Shown: positions 11,427 to 22,037, counted from the stretch's first letter. The stretch: 64,000 bases of DNA from Vicia villosa (GCF_029867415.1 NC_081185.1:71061156-71125155), one strand, 5' to 3'. Made by a program: numbers and translations. The notes: generated by a model not told the origin, from the sequence alone.

Positions 11427-12656
11427 ATGAATCCCTCGTCAAGTTCTGCAAATCAAGAAACTGATCGTAAACAAAAGAGAAAGGCAACTGATGAACCAGA
11501 AAACAAACCAAAAAGAGTAAGGATCACCTATGACCCTCTCAAGGTGAATCCTTTTGAAGCTATGATGTCTGGAAACTACTCTAGACGTGTGTATCAACCC
11601 CTTGAAGGTATCCCTCAATCACCTTCCTCTTCACAAACATCCACCACCTCTTCCTCTTCATTCATCTCTCTGGAACCACCTTCTTCACCATCTGATATCT
11701 CCTCTCCTTCAACCCATCCCTCAGATATATCCTCATCTCTCTCACACCCTTTTCCCACCAGAACACCTAACCCCTACAGTTTTGTGTTTCCCGACTCCAG
11801 GTTCACTGTCAACCCTCCAACACCTACCACTCAATCATTTCTAGAGTTTTTACATTCTGATGTAAATAGCTGGTTGGAGATTCTGGGTGCTGCTCACCTT
11901 AATCATCTGGATGAGTATGCTACCTGCAACCTCTGGGAAGCCTTTCGCCAGGATTTTCTGGTTAGGGATACGGATGTCCAGAGAATGATCATGACTGAAG
12001 CATCTGGGGCTCGTGGTCGTCTCTTGGAAGTTGGTGAAAGCAGCTATCACCATCTCATCAGGAACAGAAGAGTTCTTGAAGAGAGGATACCTGCAGATGA
12101 GATGGTAGAAGAAAATCCCTGCAGAGACATCGTGGTATGGAGACCAAGGTATCTTGTGCTGACTGGAGATTTTCAATGGTTGTTTGAATGGTTCAGAATG
12201 AACCCTTCTGAAAGTGCTCCTCACATGGTCTTTCCAAAAGTGGTTTATCCTGCTGAAGTTGCTGGTCCTACTCCTCCAACAAACCTAGCAGCTATTCTTC
12301 AGGCGTTGGAAGTTGGAGCTTCTGAGTTGCCTGAACCAGAATATGCTGAGGCTGCTCCTGAGTTAGACTCAGATGTTGAGATGGAAGGTACAGAAGCTGA
12401 AGACCTTCCAGAAGATCGTCCTGCTGAGATTGCTGTCCCTGTTGGCAGAAGTTCTGGTGTTTCTTCTTCTGGTGAACCCTCAGCTCTGATGAAGACCTTG
12501 GAAGCTCTGCATCAGAATCAAGCTATGCTGGCTTCTCGTTTGGATGCGCAAGAAGCAGCCAATGCTGAGTTTCGCTCCTTCATGGCAAGGCAAACTGCAA
12601 GCACTGACGGGGTTCATGACATTCTGGCGCAGATTTTGTCTAAGCTAGGGTCTTAG
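11427..12656 (+). CDS. Env-like third ORF of the SIRE/Maximus copia element (409 aa), intact
   Basis: The frame is intact from ATG to TAG, unlike the rest of this element. Extra ORFs at this position are known in SIRE/Maximus elements and are usually called envelope-like; function is unproven. What is visible: a basic N-terminus with two clusters (residues 14-19 and 27-32) forming a bipartite nuclear localisation-like signal; a Ser/Pro/Thr-rich stretch at about 62-125; a folded-looking central region at about 130-255 with many Trp, Glu and Arg; an acidic Glu/Ala/Pro region at about 285-345; and a C-terminal heptad-like helix at about 355-407. I see no signal peptide and no hydrophobic segment long enough to cross a membrane, so a classical envelope role is not supported here. 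Confidence 0.85.
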   Translation: MNPSSSSANQETDRKQKRKATDEPENKPKRVRITYDPLKVNPFEAMMSGNYSRRVYQPLEGIPQSPSSSQTSTTSSSSFISLEPPSSPSDISSPSTHPSDISSSLSHPFPTRTPNPYSFVFPDSRFTVNPPTPTTQSFLEFLHSDVNSWLEILGAAHLNHLDEYATCNLWEAFRQDFLVRDTDVQRMIMTEASGARGRLLEVGESSYHHLIRNRRVLEERIPADEMVEENPCRDIVVWRPRYLVLTGDFQWLFEWFRMNPSESAPHMVFPKVVYPAEVAGPTPPTNLAAILQALEVGASELPEPEYAEAAPELDSDVEMEGTEAEDLPEDRPAEIAVPVGRSSGVSSSGEPSALMKTLEALHQNQAMLASRLDAQEAANAEFRSFMARQTASTDGVHDILAQILSKLGS

Positions 12657-12856
12657 TTTTTGGTCTTTGTAGTTTTCTTTCCTTGTTGCATCTGTTTTCT
12701 GCATACATCTTTTGTAATTCTGTTTGCTTAATCAATGAAAAGTTTGATTCTGTTTCTTTTCTACATCTGAATCTTTTATATTCTTTTTGATGTTATGACA
12801 AAAAGGGGGAGAAAATATGTGATAAATGATTTGATTAAATATTATCAGTTACCAGG
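12657..12856 (+). other. Copia sequence after the env-like ORF, up to the Ogre-B insertion
   Basis: It is AT-rich and non-coding. AAAAAGGGGGAGA at about 12801-12813 resembles the real polypurine tract next to the right LTR (53939-53951). The last five bases before Ogre-B are CCAGG (12852-12856), the expected target site. No exact copy is found at the right end, which looks rearranged. Confidence 0.7.
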
Positions 12857-13368
12857 TGTTATACCCCAAAATTTGCCCACATATTTTTCAAGAAAACTCC
12901 AATCTGAAAATTAAAAGTCTCATATAATTATGGATTATTTCAACAAATATCCTAACATATGAAACACTTAGTTTTTAGAATTTTTCTTATACAGTAAATT
13001 GGCCTGCAGTTGAATTTATTCTTACGCAAACGCCAAATACTGTTTATTACTTCACACATGCTATTTATTTATTTACAGATAAATAGTACTGACACAATTG
13101 GTACAGAGTTAAATCTTTTTGCAGGCGCAGAATCAGGAAACTCAGACTGTACTGGTAACAAGTAGATTATTATTATCTTTTGTTTCCCACTAATTTTTGT
13201 ACTATATTCCATTATTTTCAAAAATCTTTTCAAATCTCTTTTTCAAAAATCAAATCTCTCTTTTTCCCAACACTATCATCCACTTTCTTTCAAATCTTAC
13301 TTCCACTCAAATTTTCCTTTTGTACGGAATCACATCATTCCCCAACGTCTCTATCCTTCTTTCCATTC

Positions 13369-13376
13369 TATAAATA
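13369..13376 (+). promoter_or_regulatory. TATA box 1 of the Ogre-B LTR
   Basis: TATAAATA is followed within about 100 bp by a pyrimidine-rich leader without ATG and then by the small ORF at 13470. The same arrangement exists in the right LTR at 48996. It could drive the small ORF or the whole element. Confidence 0.6.
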
Positions 13377-13469
13377 CCTCTCATTTTCTTCCATAAAATC
13401 TCACATCAAATTCCAACCCATCTTTCAAATTCCTACCTCATATCTGTTTTCTCTTCTTCCCTGACAAGA

Positions 13470-13637
13470 ATGGCAAAGTGGATAGAGACACTGTTTCTTA
13501 CAGTCATCACCATTGCTACGGTGATCATGACTTTCTTCTGCCTGCATAGTCCTGAAGAGTGTGGACCTGCAATGGTTGCACTCCCAATCATCTACATGTT
13601 ATTGTTCATAGCATGGGTCATTAATCGTCATTCTTAA
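13470..13637 (+). CDS. 55-residue ORF with two predicted membrane segments inside the Ogre-B LTR
   Basis: I do not recognise this product. It is the first ATG downstream of the TATA box at 13369, with A at -3 and G at +4, a favourable plant context. The protein has a short start (MAKWIE), a hydrophobic stretch at about residues 7-25, a short polar turn with two cysteines (24 and 31), a second hydrophobic stretch at about 34-51 and a basic end (NRHS). That is a helical-hairpin membrane protein layout. The identical ORF is at 49097-49264 in the right LTR. The LTRs differ by only about 0.5%, so identity alone is weak evidence of selection. Chance origin is possible; hydrophobicity in two separated blocks and the start context argue for coding. 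Confidence 0.5.
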   Translation: MAKWIETLFLTVITIATVIMTFFCLHSPEECGPAMVALPIIYMLLFIAWVINRHS

Positions 13638-15254
13638 AATTTGCCGTATTTCTTATTTCTTAAATGTACCGTTTATTCGTCGTACTGTTCAATATAGTAT
13701 GTGATATTTGTACTGTCAGTATTAAATGTTGTACTATTTGTCATAATATTGCTTAATTACTAAGATAATATTTTGTGTGTTTTCTGCCAGTCAAATATTC
13801 CTATTTCTGTGCATTAAATGATTTTCAGGGTTATTAACGGTAATTTTGCCCGCATACCGTAAATATTAGTTATTTATTATGTCTATGTTTTTAACAGGTC
13901 ATGTAAATAAACTTTCATTTTTCACATAAAACATAAAACAAAAACAACAAAAAAGAAAATTAACTTTGACTGTTGATTTTTCACTCTAACTGCTACGTCA
14001 ATACCTGGACAATCAGTTGACAGCCAAACTGTTGGCAGTACAATTCTCAGTGTTTTGTACCATCAATCAAATCAATCTTTCACAATTCAAAATTCCAAGA
14101 TTTTTGTTCTAGAAGTCTTCTGAATATCACGCGATTAGCAGAAACTCAACACTGCACAAAAATCAGGTACGCTTAACTGTCTCCTACATAAACAGTCCCT
14201 GACTAGGGTTTTCTTGTTTTTACAGGAGAAACAAGTTTTTGAGAGCTCAAATGGATTTCATACACATCCATATATCTCAAAGTACCATCATACAAATTTT
14301 CAAACTTCAATTCACTCAGACGCACCGTCAGCAGCTCAAACAGTCAACAGACGACCCGTTTGACCAAAAAAGTCAACAGACAGTCAAAAATGAAATTTTT
14401 TGTCAAAGTCCATATTTTGTCAAAGGATTCATCATTTGATCATTGGATGATCATAATTCATCAAGGAAAGATCAAAAATCAACAAAACTCTAAGATTCAA
14501 AATTAGGGTTTTTGCCTGAAAAGTCAACTCAACTTTGACTGATCATAACTCTCTCATCCTTCATCCAAAAAATTCAAACCAAAGCTTATTTTGAAGGAAA
14601 TTCAATTATCTTTCAAATGCCATTGATCCCATGGTCATTGGATTCACCATTTGAAAAATATGACCAAAGACATTACAGGTCATTTTCAAAGTCAACAAAA
14701 AGACACTTTTTTCAAAAGGACACACAAGGAGCATCAAAAATCATTTTGACATGAGACCAAAGGAATTGGTTAGAGGACTCTTTGAGGTTTCCAAAAAGTG
14801 CAAGATCTCCTTCATATGACAAAAATTGAAGGATTTACACCTTGTTGAAGTTGGCTAAATTTTGGGAAAATACATGAAATCAACATTGCTCAAAAATGTA
14901 TTTTTTCCAAATGGGGCCAAGTTTTCAGCATTCAAACATCATTTCCATGATGTTATGGGCCTCCCACGACCAAGACTAAGCCCACACCTTTTTTTATCCA
15001 TTTTTGGCATGATTTTATCTTACTTTAAGATTAAAATTAAAAGGAAAATGCATGGATAATGGTTAGCTTACAAATCAAGCATGACTCACCTCAAAGAATC
15101 TTCATCTTTCTGCAGAGAATTGAAGGGCAAGGCAGGTGCATTGAAGGCAAGATGACTTGGTCAAGAATTCAAGCTTTTTTAATATTAAAAAACCAAAGTT
15201 TCAACAAAGGCAACTAAAGACACTTCTTAGCTTCAATTGTAAGCACTCAATGCT

Positions 15255-15262
15255 TATAAATA
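15255..15262 (+). promoter_or_regulatory. TATA box 2 of the Ogre-B LTR
   Basis: TATAAATA lies about 2.4 kb into the LTR, directly before a stretch leading into the LTR second half. Its position is more typical of a single element promoter than that of box 1. If this is the real element promoter, the 55-residue ORF lies upstream of it, in U3. Confidence 0.5.
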
Positions 15263-17270
15263 AGCTATCATAGTTCAGTAACAAAAGAGAGGCGAGTTTA
15301 GAAGCATACATAAGCTCATAACACTTGTAATCACTTGAAAAAAATTCAAAGAAAACTCAAATTCGAATTTGTAATTTCAGTCCATTTCAATACAAACTAA
15401 GCATTCATACACCTTCCTTGAACATCACTGAAACTATCCCAATCAGTTACAAGCCTTGAAGCTCACTGAATCGAGCTATACAGGTCCAAATTTGTTCAAA
15501 CTAAAATCAATTCGTATCTGGTTATTCACACATGTTTAACAAGATGTAGACATACTATTAAGTTTGGTTTGAAGTGTAGATCATTTCTAGAAACTTAATT
15601 GAAGTTTGGACACGTATAAACGAAACTACCATTTTAGGGTTCATAGCTTCAAAATTAGGGCTTTCAAAATTAGGCCAAATTACAAGTTCTAAATAGCACC
15701 ATTAGGTTCGTATGGATCAGACGAATTGAATGGTACCATCGCGCCAAATTTCTCTGCACGTTTACCCCTATTCGCTATTTTGCAGGTTTGAGGTTCATGA
15801 ATTACAGCGCATGTTTCATAAAAGCGCTGTAAAAACCCCTGGCTGAAGGTTGAAGACGATGAGGTGTCTCCCCCTCATTGGTTCAGCAGCGCGCGTACCT
15901 TTTTAAATTTTCCTCTAATTCTGTGCTTTGCAGGTGCAACGTGTCCCATGAGCCTCAATTTCTGGACCACTTGATTTCATTTAATGAGTCATCCAACGCT
16001 CCAGATCACGCGTGCACATCATACTCCCTCATAAATTTCCACACAGGATCAGTATCCTTTTATTTTCTATTTTATTTTTAATTTCTTTGTTAAATTAATT
16101 AAAAATAGTTTTAAAAATCCAAAAAATACACAAAAAATATTTTTAGACTTCTAAAATAATATATTATTTTCTGAAATAAAAATATTTTATTTTTCTTCAA
16201 AATTTTAATATTTTGCATAATTAATTAGTATATATTTATATATTTGCTTTTTAATTATTCTAACCAATCAAAAAATCATAAAAAAATTTGTTCTTTATAT
16301 AAAATATTGTTTATATATTATAAACTAATTTTGTACATATTTTGAATAATTTTCTTTTTAAGTTTTACTTATTTGTATAATTATTTACATAATTATGTTT
16401 TAATTAACTTAAATCAATTCCAAAAATTCCAAAAAAATTAGTTTTGTTTTAAAATTAATTGACAAATATTTTGTACATATTTTAAACTTAATTTTTAGGT
16501 TTAAATCTATTTTCATCTTTTTTCTTCATTTTAATTCAATTAATCATGCATTAATTATAATTAAAATCAATCATAAAAAATCCAAAAACAGGCTTTTTAT
16601 TTTCCTTGCAATTTAAATTCCTAGATAAATGTATAGGATGTCAAATTCATGTAAATAGGCTAGTTTACGTTTCCTGCACAATCGATGTAATAGCGTAGAT
16701 TTACTTTCCGCACTTTACATTTCCGCATTTTACTTTCCAGCAAATATAAACTGCGTGTATGTCAAAGATAAAATTGAACCGTTAGATCACTAACTTCAAA
16801 GATAAAATATCTGAATCCAATCACAATCACACTTGCACCTCTTAAGGTAAATCCCTTCTCATTCTTTTCAAAATCAAAGTCAAAATTCTACTATTTTGAG
16901 TACAAAATCGAACCTTGCGTTTATATCCGGTGAAAGGATAGATTTTTAAAGGAAATAGGATAAAGACCTTACAACTCAGGGTAGATCTCCTAGTTTGCTT
17001 GCTCAAATCCAAACAAACAAAATTCTCATACACTGTTGTTTTTTCAAAACTTTCCAAAAGACAATACTTTGTATACATCCAAACACAGGTTATTACAAAG
17101 TTAACGTTCTTTTCAAAACATCTTTCGAAAGAAAAACAAGCATTTTGTATACATCCACACACGGATCATTACAAAATTCAAATTACAAAGGTATTTGAAA
17201 CCACATATGAGCAATTTCAGAGCAATTGAAAAGTGATCGAAAAACAAGTGAGCTAAGCAAACTTAAGAGC

Positions 17271-17318
17271 CCATGGATAACCATGGATACAAAGGGTGCT
17301 AACACCTTCCCTTTGTAT
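17271..17318 (+). promoter_or_regulatory. Tandem double hairpin near the end of the Ogre-B 5' LTR
   Basis: Hairpin 1 is CCATGG, loop ATAA, CCATGG (17271-17286). Hairpin 2 follows without a gap: ATACAAAGGG (17287-17296), a 12-base loop, CCCTTTGTAT (17309-17318). The same two hairpins with different but compensating stem bases occur at 24786-24834 in Ogre-A. An AATAAA follows at 17394. In a transcript these would be present near the 3' end and, if in R, also near the 5' end. Confidence 0.75.
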
Positions 17319-17393
17319 AACCTACCCCCTTACCCAGAATTTCTCAAAGGTCTTTTTTCTGTTTCTTTTATAAACCTTTCCTTAATTGGATAA

Positions 17394-17399
17394 AATAAA
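17394..17399 (+). promoter_or_regulatory. Candidate polyadenylation signal in the Ogre-B LTR
   Basis: AATAAA lies 76 bases after the double hairpin and just before a GGTGGCGA motif. Ogre-A has AATAAA at 24920 with the same GGTGGCGA following. The shared position supports a role in 3' end formation. Confidence 0.5.
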
Positions 17400-17529
17400 A
17401 GGTCGGTGGCGACTTTGTGAATTTTCAAAAAAATGCGAAAGCATTAAGCGATAAAAAAGAGTCAGTTCACGTATCTCTACAGAACAGAGGTATGGCCCGG
17501 GATTAAAAAAAATCGGAGGTCCACAGAAC

Positions 17530-17548
17530 TGGCGACTCTGCTGGGGAT
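17530..17548 (+). other. Ogre-B primer-binding site
   Basis: TGGCGACTCTGCTGGGGAT starts four bases after the LTR end. It corresponds in position and sequence to TGGCGACTTCACTGGGGAT in Ogre-A. Ogre-type elements are reported to use tRNA-Arg; I did not check the tRNA itself. Confidence 0.8.
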
Positions 17549-18198
17549 TTACTTTCAAAAAACAAAATGTTTTCAAAAGGGGTTACCTTAAGAGAATAGT
17601 TCGATGTTTTCAATTGATTGACTTGATTGCTCTATTTTTCAAAGGTTTGTTTGGGTATTTTGCTTGTGTGAAAGATTCTAACCCGAATCTCGAGATACCT
17701 TAAGTATATGACAATAGACCAAGGAAACTGTACGGCATGTACCGATACGGTTGATCTGGTAGTCATCATTAGTGCGATACTTTGGTTTATACTGATGTCC
17801 CTTGAAAACGATCAAGGAGTATATTAGGCTTCCGAAATGTCATTAAACACTAATTTGTCTTAGAACCTTTTTAGTTGAACTTGACTTGTGGCCTTTTAAG
17901 TGGCTAGCTTTGAAATTGATCGAAGTTAGTTATCCTCGAGGAATATTTTGATCGGCCGCTCGAGCGCCGTATTGAGATGTTACTTCCAAGGATCATAGAA
18001 CCCGAATCCAATTCTAGGACAGGTTTTAACCAACTCAACTTCAGTGGGGAGGGTATCACCTATGAGCTCCATGCAAGCCTTTAAACCTAAGGCTATTGTT
18101 TGATTTGTTTTTGTGTGCCACATGTTTGCATCATAAGCATATCATTTTTGCACCAGACACTTCAAGGATCAAAGAGTTTACCTTTGTTTTTGCAGGTA
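17549..18198 (+). other. Ogre-B leader between PBS and ORF1
   Basis: There is no coding frame of note. It ends with a pyrimidine-rich stretch and TTTTTGCAG directly before GTAATGGCT, which looks like a 3' splice site abutting the ORF1 start. No donor can be assigned. Nothing else is recognised. Confidence 0.5.
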
Positions 18199-19542
18199 AT
18201 GGCTCCCGCCACCAAAGATTACATCCGAATCAACATCTCAACGGTACCATCTGAACTAAAAGACTTAGTGTCAGAATTCCCCAGGAATGTTCAATTCACT
18301 GAAAGGCATGGTCACCTACTCCATTTGGTTACCTCAAAATTTGAAGAAGACATGATACGGGTCCTGTTTCAGTTCTTTGACCCTGAACATCATTGCTTTA
18401 CCTTTCCTGATTACCAGTTGGTACCCACTTTGGAAGAATTCTCTGAACTAATGGGATTGCCTATTCGAAATCAATTACCTTTCACTGGTTTAGAAAGGAT
18501 TCCAAAACCTGAAGTCATTGCTGCTGCTTTACATCTGCGAAAATCAGAAATCGAGTCCAATTGGGAAACAAAGAGTGGAGTTAAGGGTTTACTTGCCAAG
18601 TTCTTATTGGAAAAGGCTCGACTACTGCTAGAAAACAAAAGTTATCCAGCTTTTGAGGAGGTTATGGCCCTTTTGATCTATGGGTTGGTTTTATTCCCAA
18701 ATCCCGACCAGTTCATAAGTGTACACATCATCAACCTTTTCCTAATCCGTAACCCGGTACCAACATTGCTGGGAGACATTCTACATTCTCTACACACTCG
18801 TACCATGAAGAAACGAGGAACTCTCATGTGCTGTATACCACTACTGGCTAGGTGGTTTACATTTCATCTTCCCCGATCAGTGTTGAGAAATGAACAAAGA
18901 ATGCAATGGTCTCGCAGGATTATGTCTTTGTCTCATTCAGATATCCGGTGGAACAACTTCTTTCAAAGAGACATTACTATCATTGATCATTGTGGAGAGT
19001 ACCCTAATGTGCCACTCCTTGGCATCAAAGGAGGCATCACTTACAATCCCTCTTTAGCTCTACGCCAATTCGGATATGCAAGGAGCAACGGTCCTCATGA
19101 CATGATTATCCATGGCATTGTGTTTGATTACGAGAATGATTCTCATAGACACCGACGAAGGTTCATACATGCATGGGGCAGTGTCTATAGAATAGAAAGC
19201 AAAACTCTGGGGCAATAGAATTCTATCCCTATGGAACCTTACCTCAGATGGGTCCGTACTCATGCTCAGAAACTCCTTATGCCATATCCTGCTGTTCTAC
19301 CTGTGACTATTGAACCAGAGGTCGAAGGATATGAACCTCAAGTTATTCTACACCCGGACATGCCAACTGACCTAGAAGAGTTGCAAAAATCTTGGGTTCA
19401 ACTCAAAGAGGAAAGAGACACCTTCAAATCATACTGTCAAGACTATGAGAGAAGGATATTGGAGCTCACCGGACAGCTTCAAGAAGAACAGCAGATCAAC
19501 ATATTCCTGGGGGCAAAGAGAAAGCGTCCACGGGAGACCTGA
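18199..19542 (+). pseudogene. Ogre-B ORF1 (plant mobile-domain-like protein), one internal stop
   Basis: The start is chosen at ATG 18199, aligned with the Ogre-A ORF1 start at 25800; the frame is open upstream to 18100 but that part is not conserved. The core carries the block HCFTFPDYQL followed by PTLEE and GLP, shared with Ogre-A ORF1 and with plant mobile-domain/DUF7745-like proteins. A TAG at 19216 (codon 340) interrupts the frame; conserved sequence continues in the same frame to the stop at 19542. The C-terminus has a heptad-like charged helix and the basic KRKRPRE, a candidate nuclear signal also present in Ogre-A. ORF1 function in Ogre elements is unknown. Confidence 0.85.
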
Positions 19543-19806
19543 AGGATCATTTATTTTATTTCTGTCTTGTAAGCCCAAATGAGGCAAAGAAAAAAAGAAG
19601 CAAAAAAAAAAAGAAATAAATTGATTAACTAACGTTTGTTTCTTCTTTAACAAATCTAAACTCTAAGATCCTTGAAACATTGCACACACATTTCACTTCA
19701 TGCATTGCATATACATTTCATACATTGCATTCATATACATTGCATATACATTTCATACATTGCATACACATGGCATCCAGTCATACACATTGCATAACAG
19801 GTTCAC
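19543..19806 (+). repeat. A-rich and CATTGCAT-type simple repeat between Ogre-B ORF1 and gag
   Basis: Purine-rich A runs at about 19583-19618 are followed by repeated CATTGCATA/CATTTCATA units at about 19679-19800. Ogre-A has the same order at its ORF1-gag junction: a 33-base A run, then TTGCATTGCATTTCATGC. A TTTATTTCAG just before the gag start region (about 19840) resembles a splice acceptor. Confidence 0.7.
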
Positions 19807-21352
19807 ATGACGGATTTCTCATCTTCTCGCTGTTTATTTCAGTCAGAAGAGATGGAATCTGAAATGAGCATCAAGAATCTCGAAGCACAGAATGCCCAAG
19901 TTCAAGTGGCAATTCTGGAACTGGCAAAGGGGCAACAAGAACTGAAAGCCCTGATAATCAAGAAGAAAAAGAAGCCCAAAGGATCTGTAGGCGTGAGTCA
20001 CCTGAAAAGGAAGATCAAAATCCCAGTCAAAAAGTTCAAAAAGCCACCGATCCCTGAAACAGTCGGTGATGATGAACCAGAGGACAATCAAAGCAACCAG
20101 GGTTCTGCTAAACCCTCTCTCTCTTCAAATGAAGAAAATGATCATTCTGGGGACGAACCGGATGATGAAAAATACCAACAGCTGGAAGACCGTATGAAAG
20201 CTATGGAGATACAAAAAATACCTGGCTTAGATTTCAATGATCTAGGGCTCATCTCGGATGTTGTTATCCCTCCAAAATTCAAAGTTCCTGTCTTTGCAAA
20301 ATATGATGGAGTTTCTTGCCCGAAACTACATCTGAGATCCTATGTGAGGAAGATACAACCTCATACAACAGATAACAAATTGTGGATTCACTTCTTCCAA
20401 GAAAGTCTGTCGGGTACACAACTCGAGTGGTACTATCAGCTGGAAAATACCAAGGTTCATACTTGGGAAGAATTAGCTGCTGCTTTTTACAAACAGTACC
20501 AATACAATGCTGATCTTGCGCCAACCCGTACTCAACTAAGGGGCATGTCTATGGGACCAAAAGAAAGTTTCAAAGGATATGCACAAAAGTGGAGAGATAT
20601 GGCTGGAAGGGTTCAACCACCCTTATCTGATCGCGAACTAGTTGACATGTTCATGGGCACTTTAACTGGCCCTTTCTATAGCCATTTGCTGGGAAGCTCA
20701 TCATCAGGTTTCACTGACCTGATACTGACCGGAGAACATGTCGAAAGTGGCATTCAAAATGGAAAAATTCAAATAGGTTCCTCCTCTGGTACTACAAAAA
20801 GGCCCATCAGCGGGAGAAATGAGGTCAATGCAACACAAATTCAGAAAAGTCGCAAAAGTGAGCAGCATCAATCTGTAGGGGCAGTTCTGATCTCCGCATC
20901 TGCACCTCAAAAAGATCAACAGCCAAAATATACGCATCTACCAGATGCACCAAGAAGAAATTTCACCAGAATCAACATGCCAATCTCTTAGGCATTGCAG
21001 CACTTGCTAAAAGCAGATCTGATCACATTAAAAGGTCCTCCAAAGAATGTCAACACTTCCTCTCCGAATTATCGCCCTGATGCGACATGTGCCTATCACT
21101 CAAACTGTCCAGGACATGACGCAGATCACTGCTGGGCCTTGAAAAATAAAAAACAAGATATGATCGATGCTGGTGAAATTGAGTTCGATCCTCCAGAAAC
21201 TCCAAATGTCATCACAGCACCTATGCCAAAGCATGACAAAACTGTCAACGCTATCCTGGACACTGTCTACATCTATGATGTGAACGAATTATCAACTCCA
21301 CTCTGCGAAGTCAAAGGAAAGCTAATCCGAGCTGGTTACTTTCCAGGGTGTG
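19807..21352 (+). pseudogene. Ogre-B gag, 5' part, cut by Ogre-A
   Basis: Open from ATG 19807; ATG 19852 is an alternative start that fits the Ogre-A gag beginning better. It has a coiled-coil-like start, a Lys-rich stretch (about 19960-20050) and an acidic linker. The capsid-like retrotrans_gag domain is at about 20280-20750 (WIHFFQESL, LEWYYQL and FKGYAQKWR blocks). A TAG at 20989 interrupts the frame, probably from CAG since coding continues. A C-X5-C/H-rich zinc-knuckle-like motif (CAYHSNCPGHDADHC) lies at about 21090-21132. The gene is split at 21353 by Ogre-A and resumes in frame at 40289 once the element and one GTGTG copy are discounted. Confidence 0.9.
21348..21352. repeat. Left target-site duplication of Ogre-A (GTGTG)
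   Basis: GTGTG directly precedes the LTR start TGTCATACC at 21353. The identical GTGTG follows the right LTR at 40284-40288. An exact duplication indicates a simple, recent insertion. Confidence 0.95.
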
Positions 21353-21618
21353 TGTCATACCCCAATTTTTGACCCTAAGATCCTATATCATTCACATCTC
21401 AATCACTAATCAAGAGCTTCACTTGGAAGTTTTGTTTATGGTGTTGCACTCACCTCATCAATAAGAGGGACCATCAAGCACCAATGATTGTGTATCTTGT
21501 ATGCTTATACTAACCCAAATACCAAAAATATTGCTTTGTTTCTTTGTAGACTTTTGTTTTGTAGGTACCAAGCCAAGACATGCAATAAACAAGGCATTTT
21601 TCACATTTTTGACTGATG

Positions 21619-21795
21619 AAATCGATTTCCCTACTGGGTAAATCGATTTCCCTGCAGCAATCTTCACCAAAATCACATTCTGGACAGCATGAAATCGATT
21701 TCCCTCCTGGGTAAATCGATTTCCCTAGTGTATTTTGCGCCAATTTCTCTTCTGGAACAGAGTGAAATCGATTTCCTTCCTGGGTAAATCGATTT
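21619..21795 (+). repeat. Three pairs of the palindrome AAATCGATTT, upstream cluster, Ogre-A 5' LTR
   Basis: Copies start at 21619 and 21640, 21692 and 21713, 21765 and 21786. Each pair is spaced exactly 21 bp start to start, with CTGGGT before the second copy in all three. They lie upstream of the TATA box at 22029. The 3' LTR holds the same at +15282. Confidence 0.9.
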
Positions 21796-22028
21796 CCTTC
21801 AGGCAAAATTCAAAAAATATAAGGAGGGAAGCTTGACATCATTTTGGCACCTTTTTCTTTGATCATTTTACCAATTTTCCACCTCATCAAAATTAACTCC
21901 TTCATTAAACCCACTTAAACCTCATTTTACCTTTTCTTACCATTTAAACACCACTTTAATCATCAATTAAACACAAGCTAATTACCAAAGGCCAAATGAC
22001 CAAATTGCCACTACTCTTGCTCCAATTC

Positions 22029-22037
22029 TATAAATAG
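22029..22037 (+). promoter_or_regulatory. TATA box of the Ogre-A LTR promoter
   Basis: TATAAATAG lies 676 bp into the LTR. Three palindrome pairs lie 230-410 bp upstream and two pairs lie about 450-560 bp downstream. The copy in the right LTR is at 37311. Confidence 0.75.

Larger units (their letters stand above)
12857..17525 (+). repeat. Ogre-B 5' LTR (4.67 kb)
   Basis: It starts TGTTATACCCC and ends CCACA four bases before the PBS. It pairs with 48484 to about 53098. Contents: TATA boxes at 13369 and 15255, a 55-residue ORF at 13470-13637, a GTCAAC-rich block at 14300-14720, a very AT-rich block at 16070-16600, a double hairpin at 17271-17318 and an AATAAA at 17394. Relative to the right LTR it has about 36 extra bases near 14060-14095 and lacks a 12-bp duplication near 16075. 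ORFs at 13180-13464, 14239-14439, 14862-15059 and 15878-16081 show no protein-like features. Confidence 0.95.

Noticed and set aside
12857..12890. CCAGG as an exact target-site duplication of Ogre-B
   Set aside because: The right border shows only CCAGA, within a rearranged junction, so a duplication cannot be claimed.
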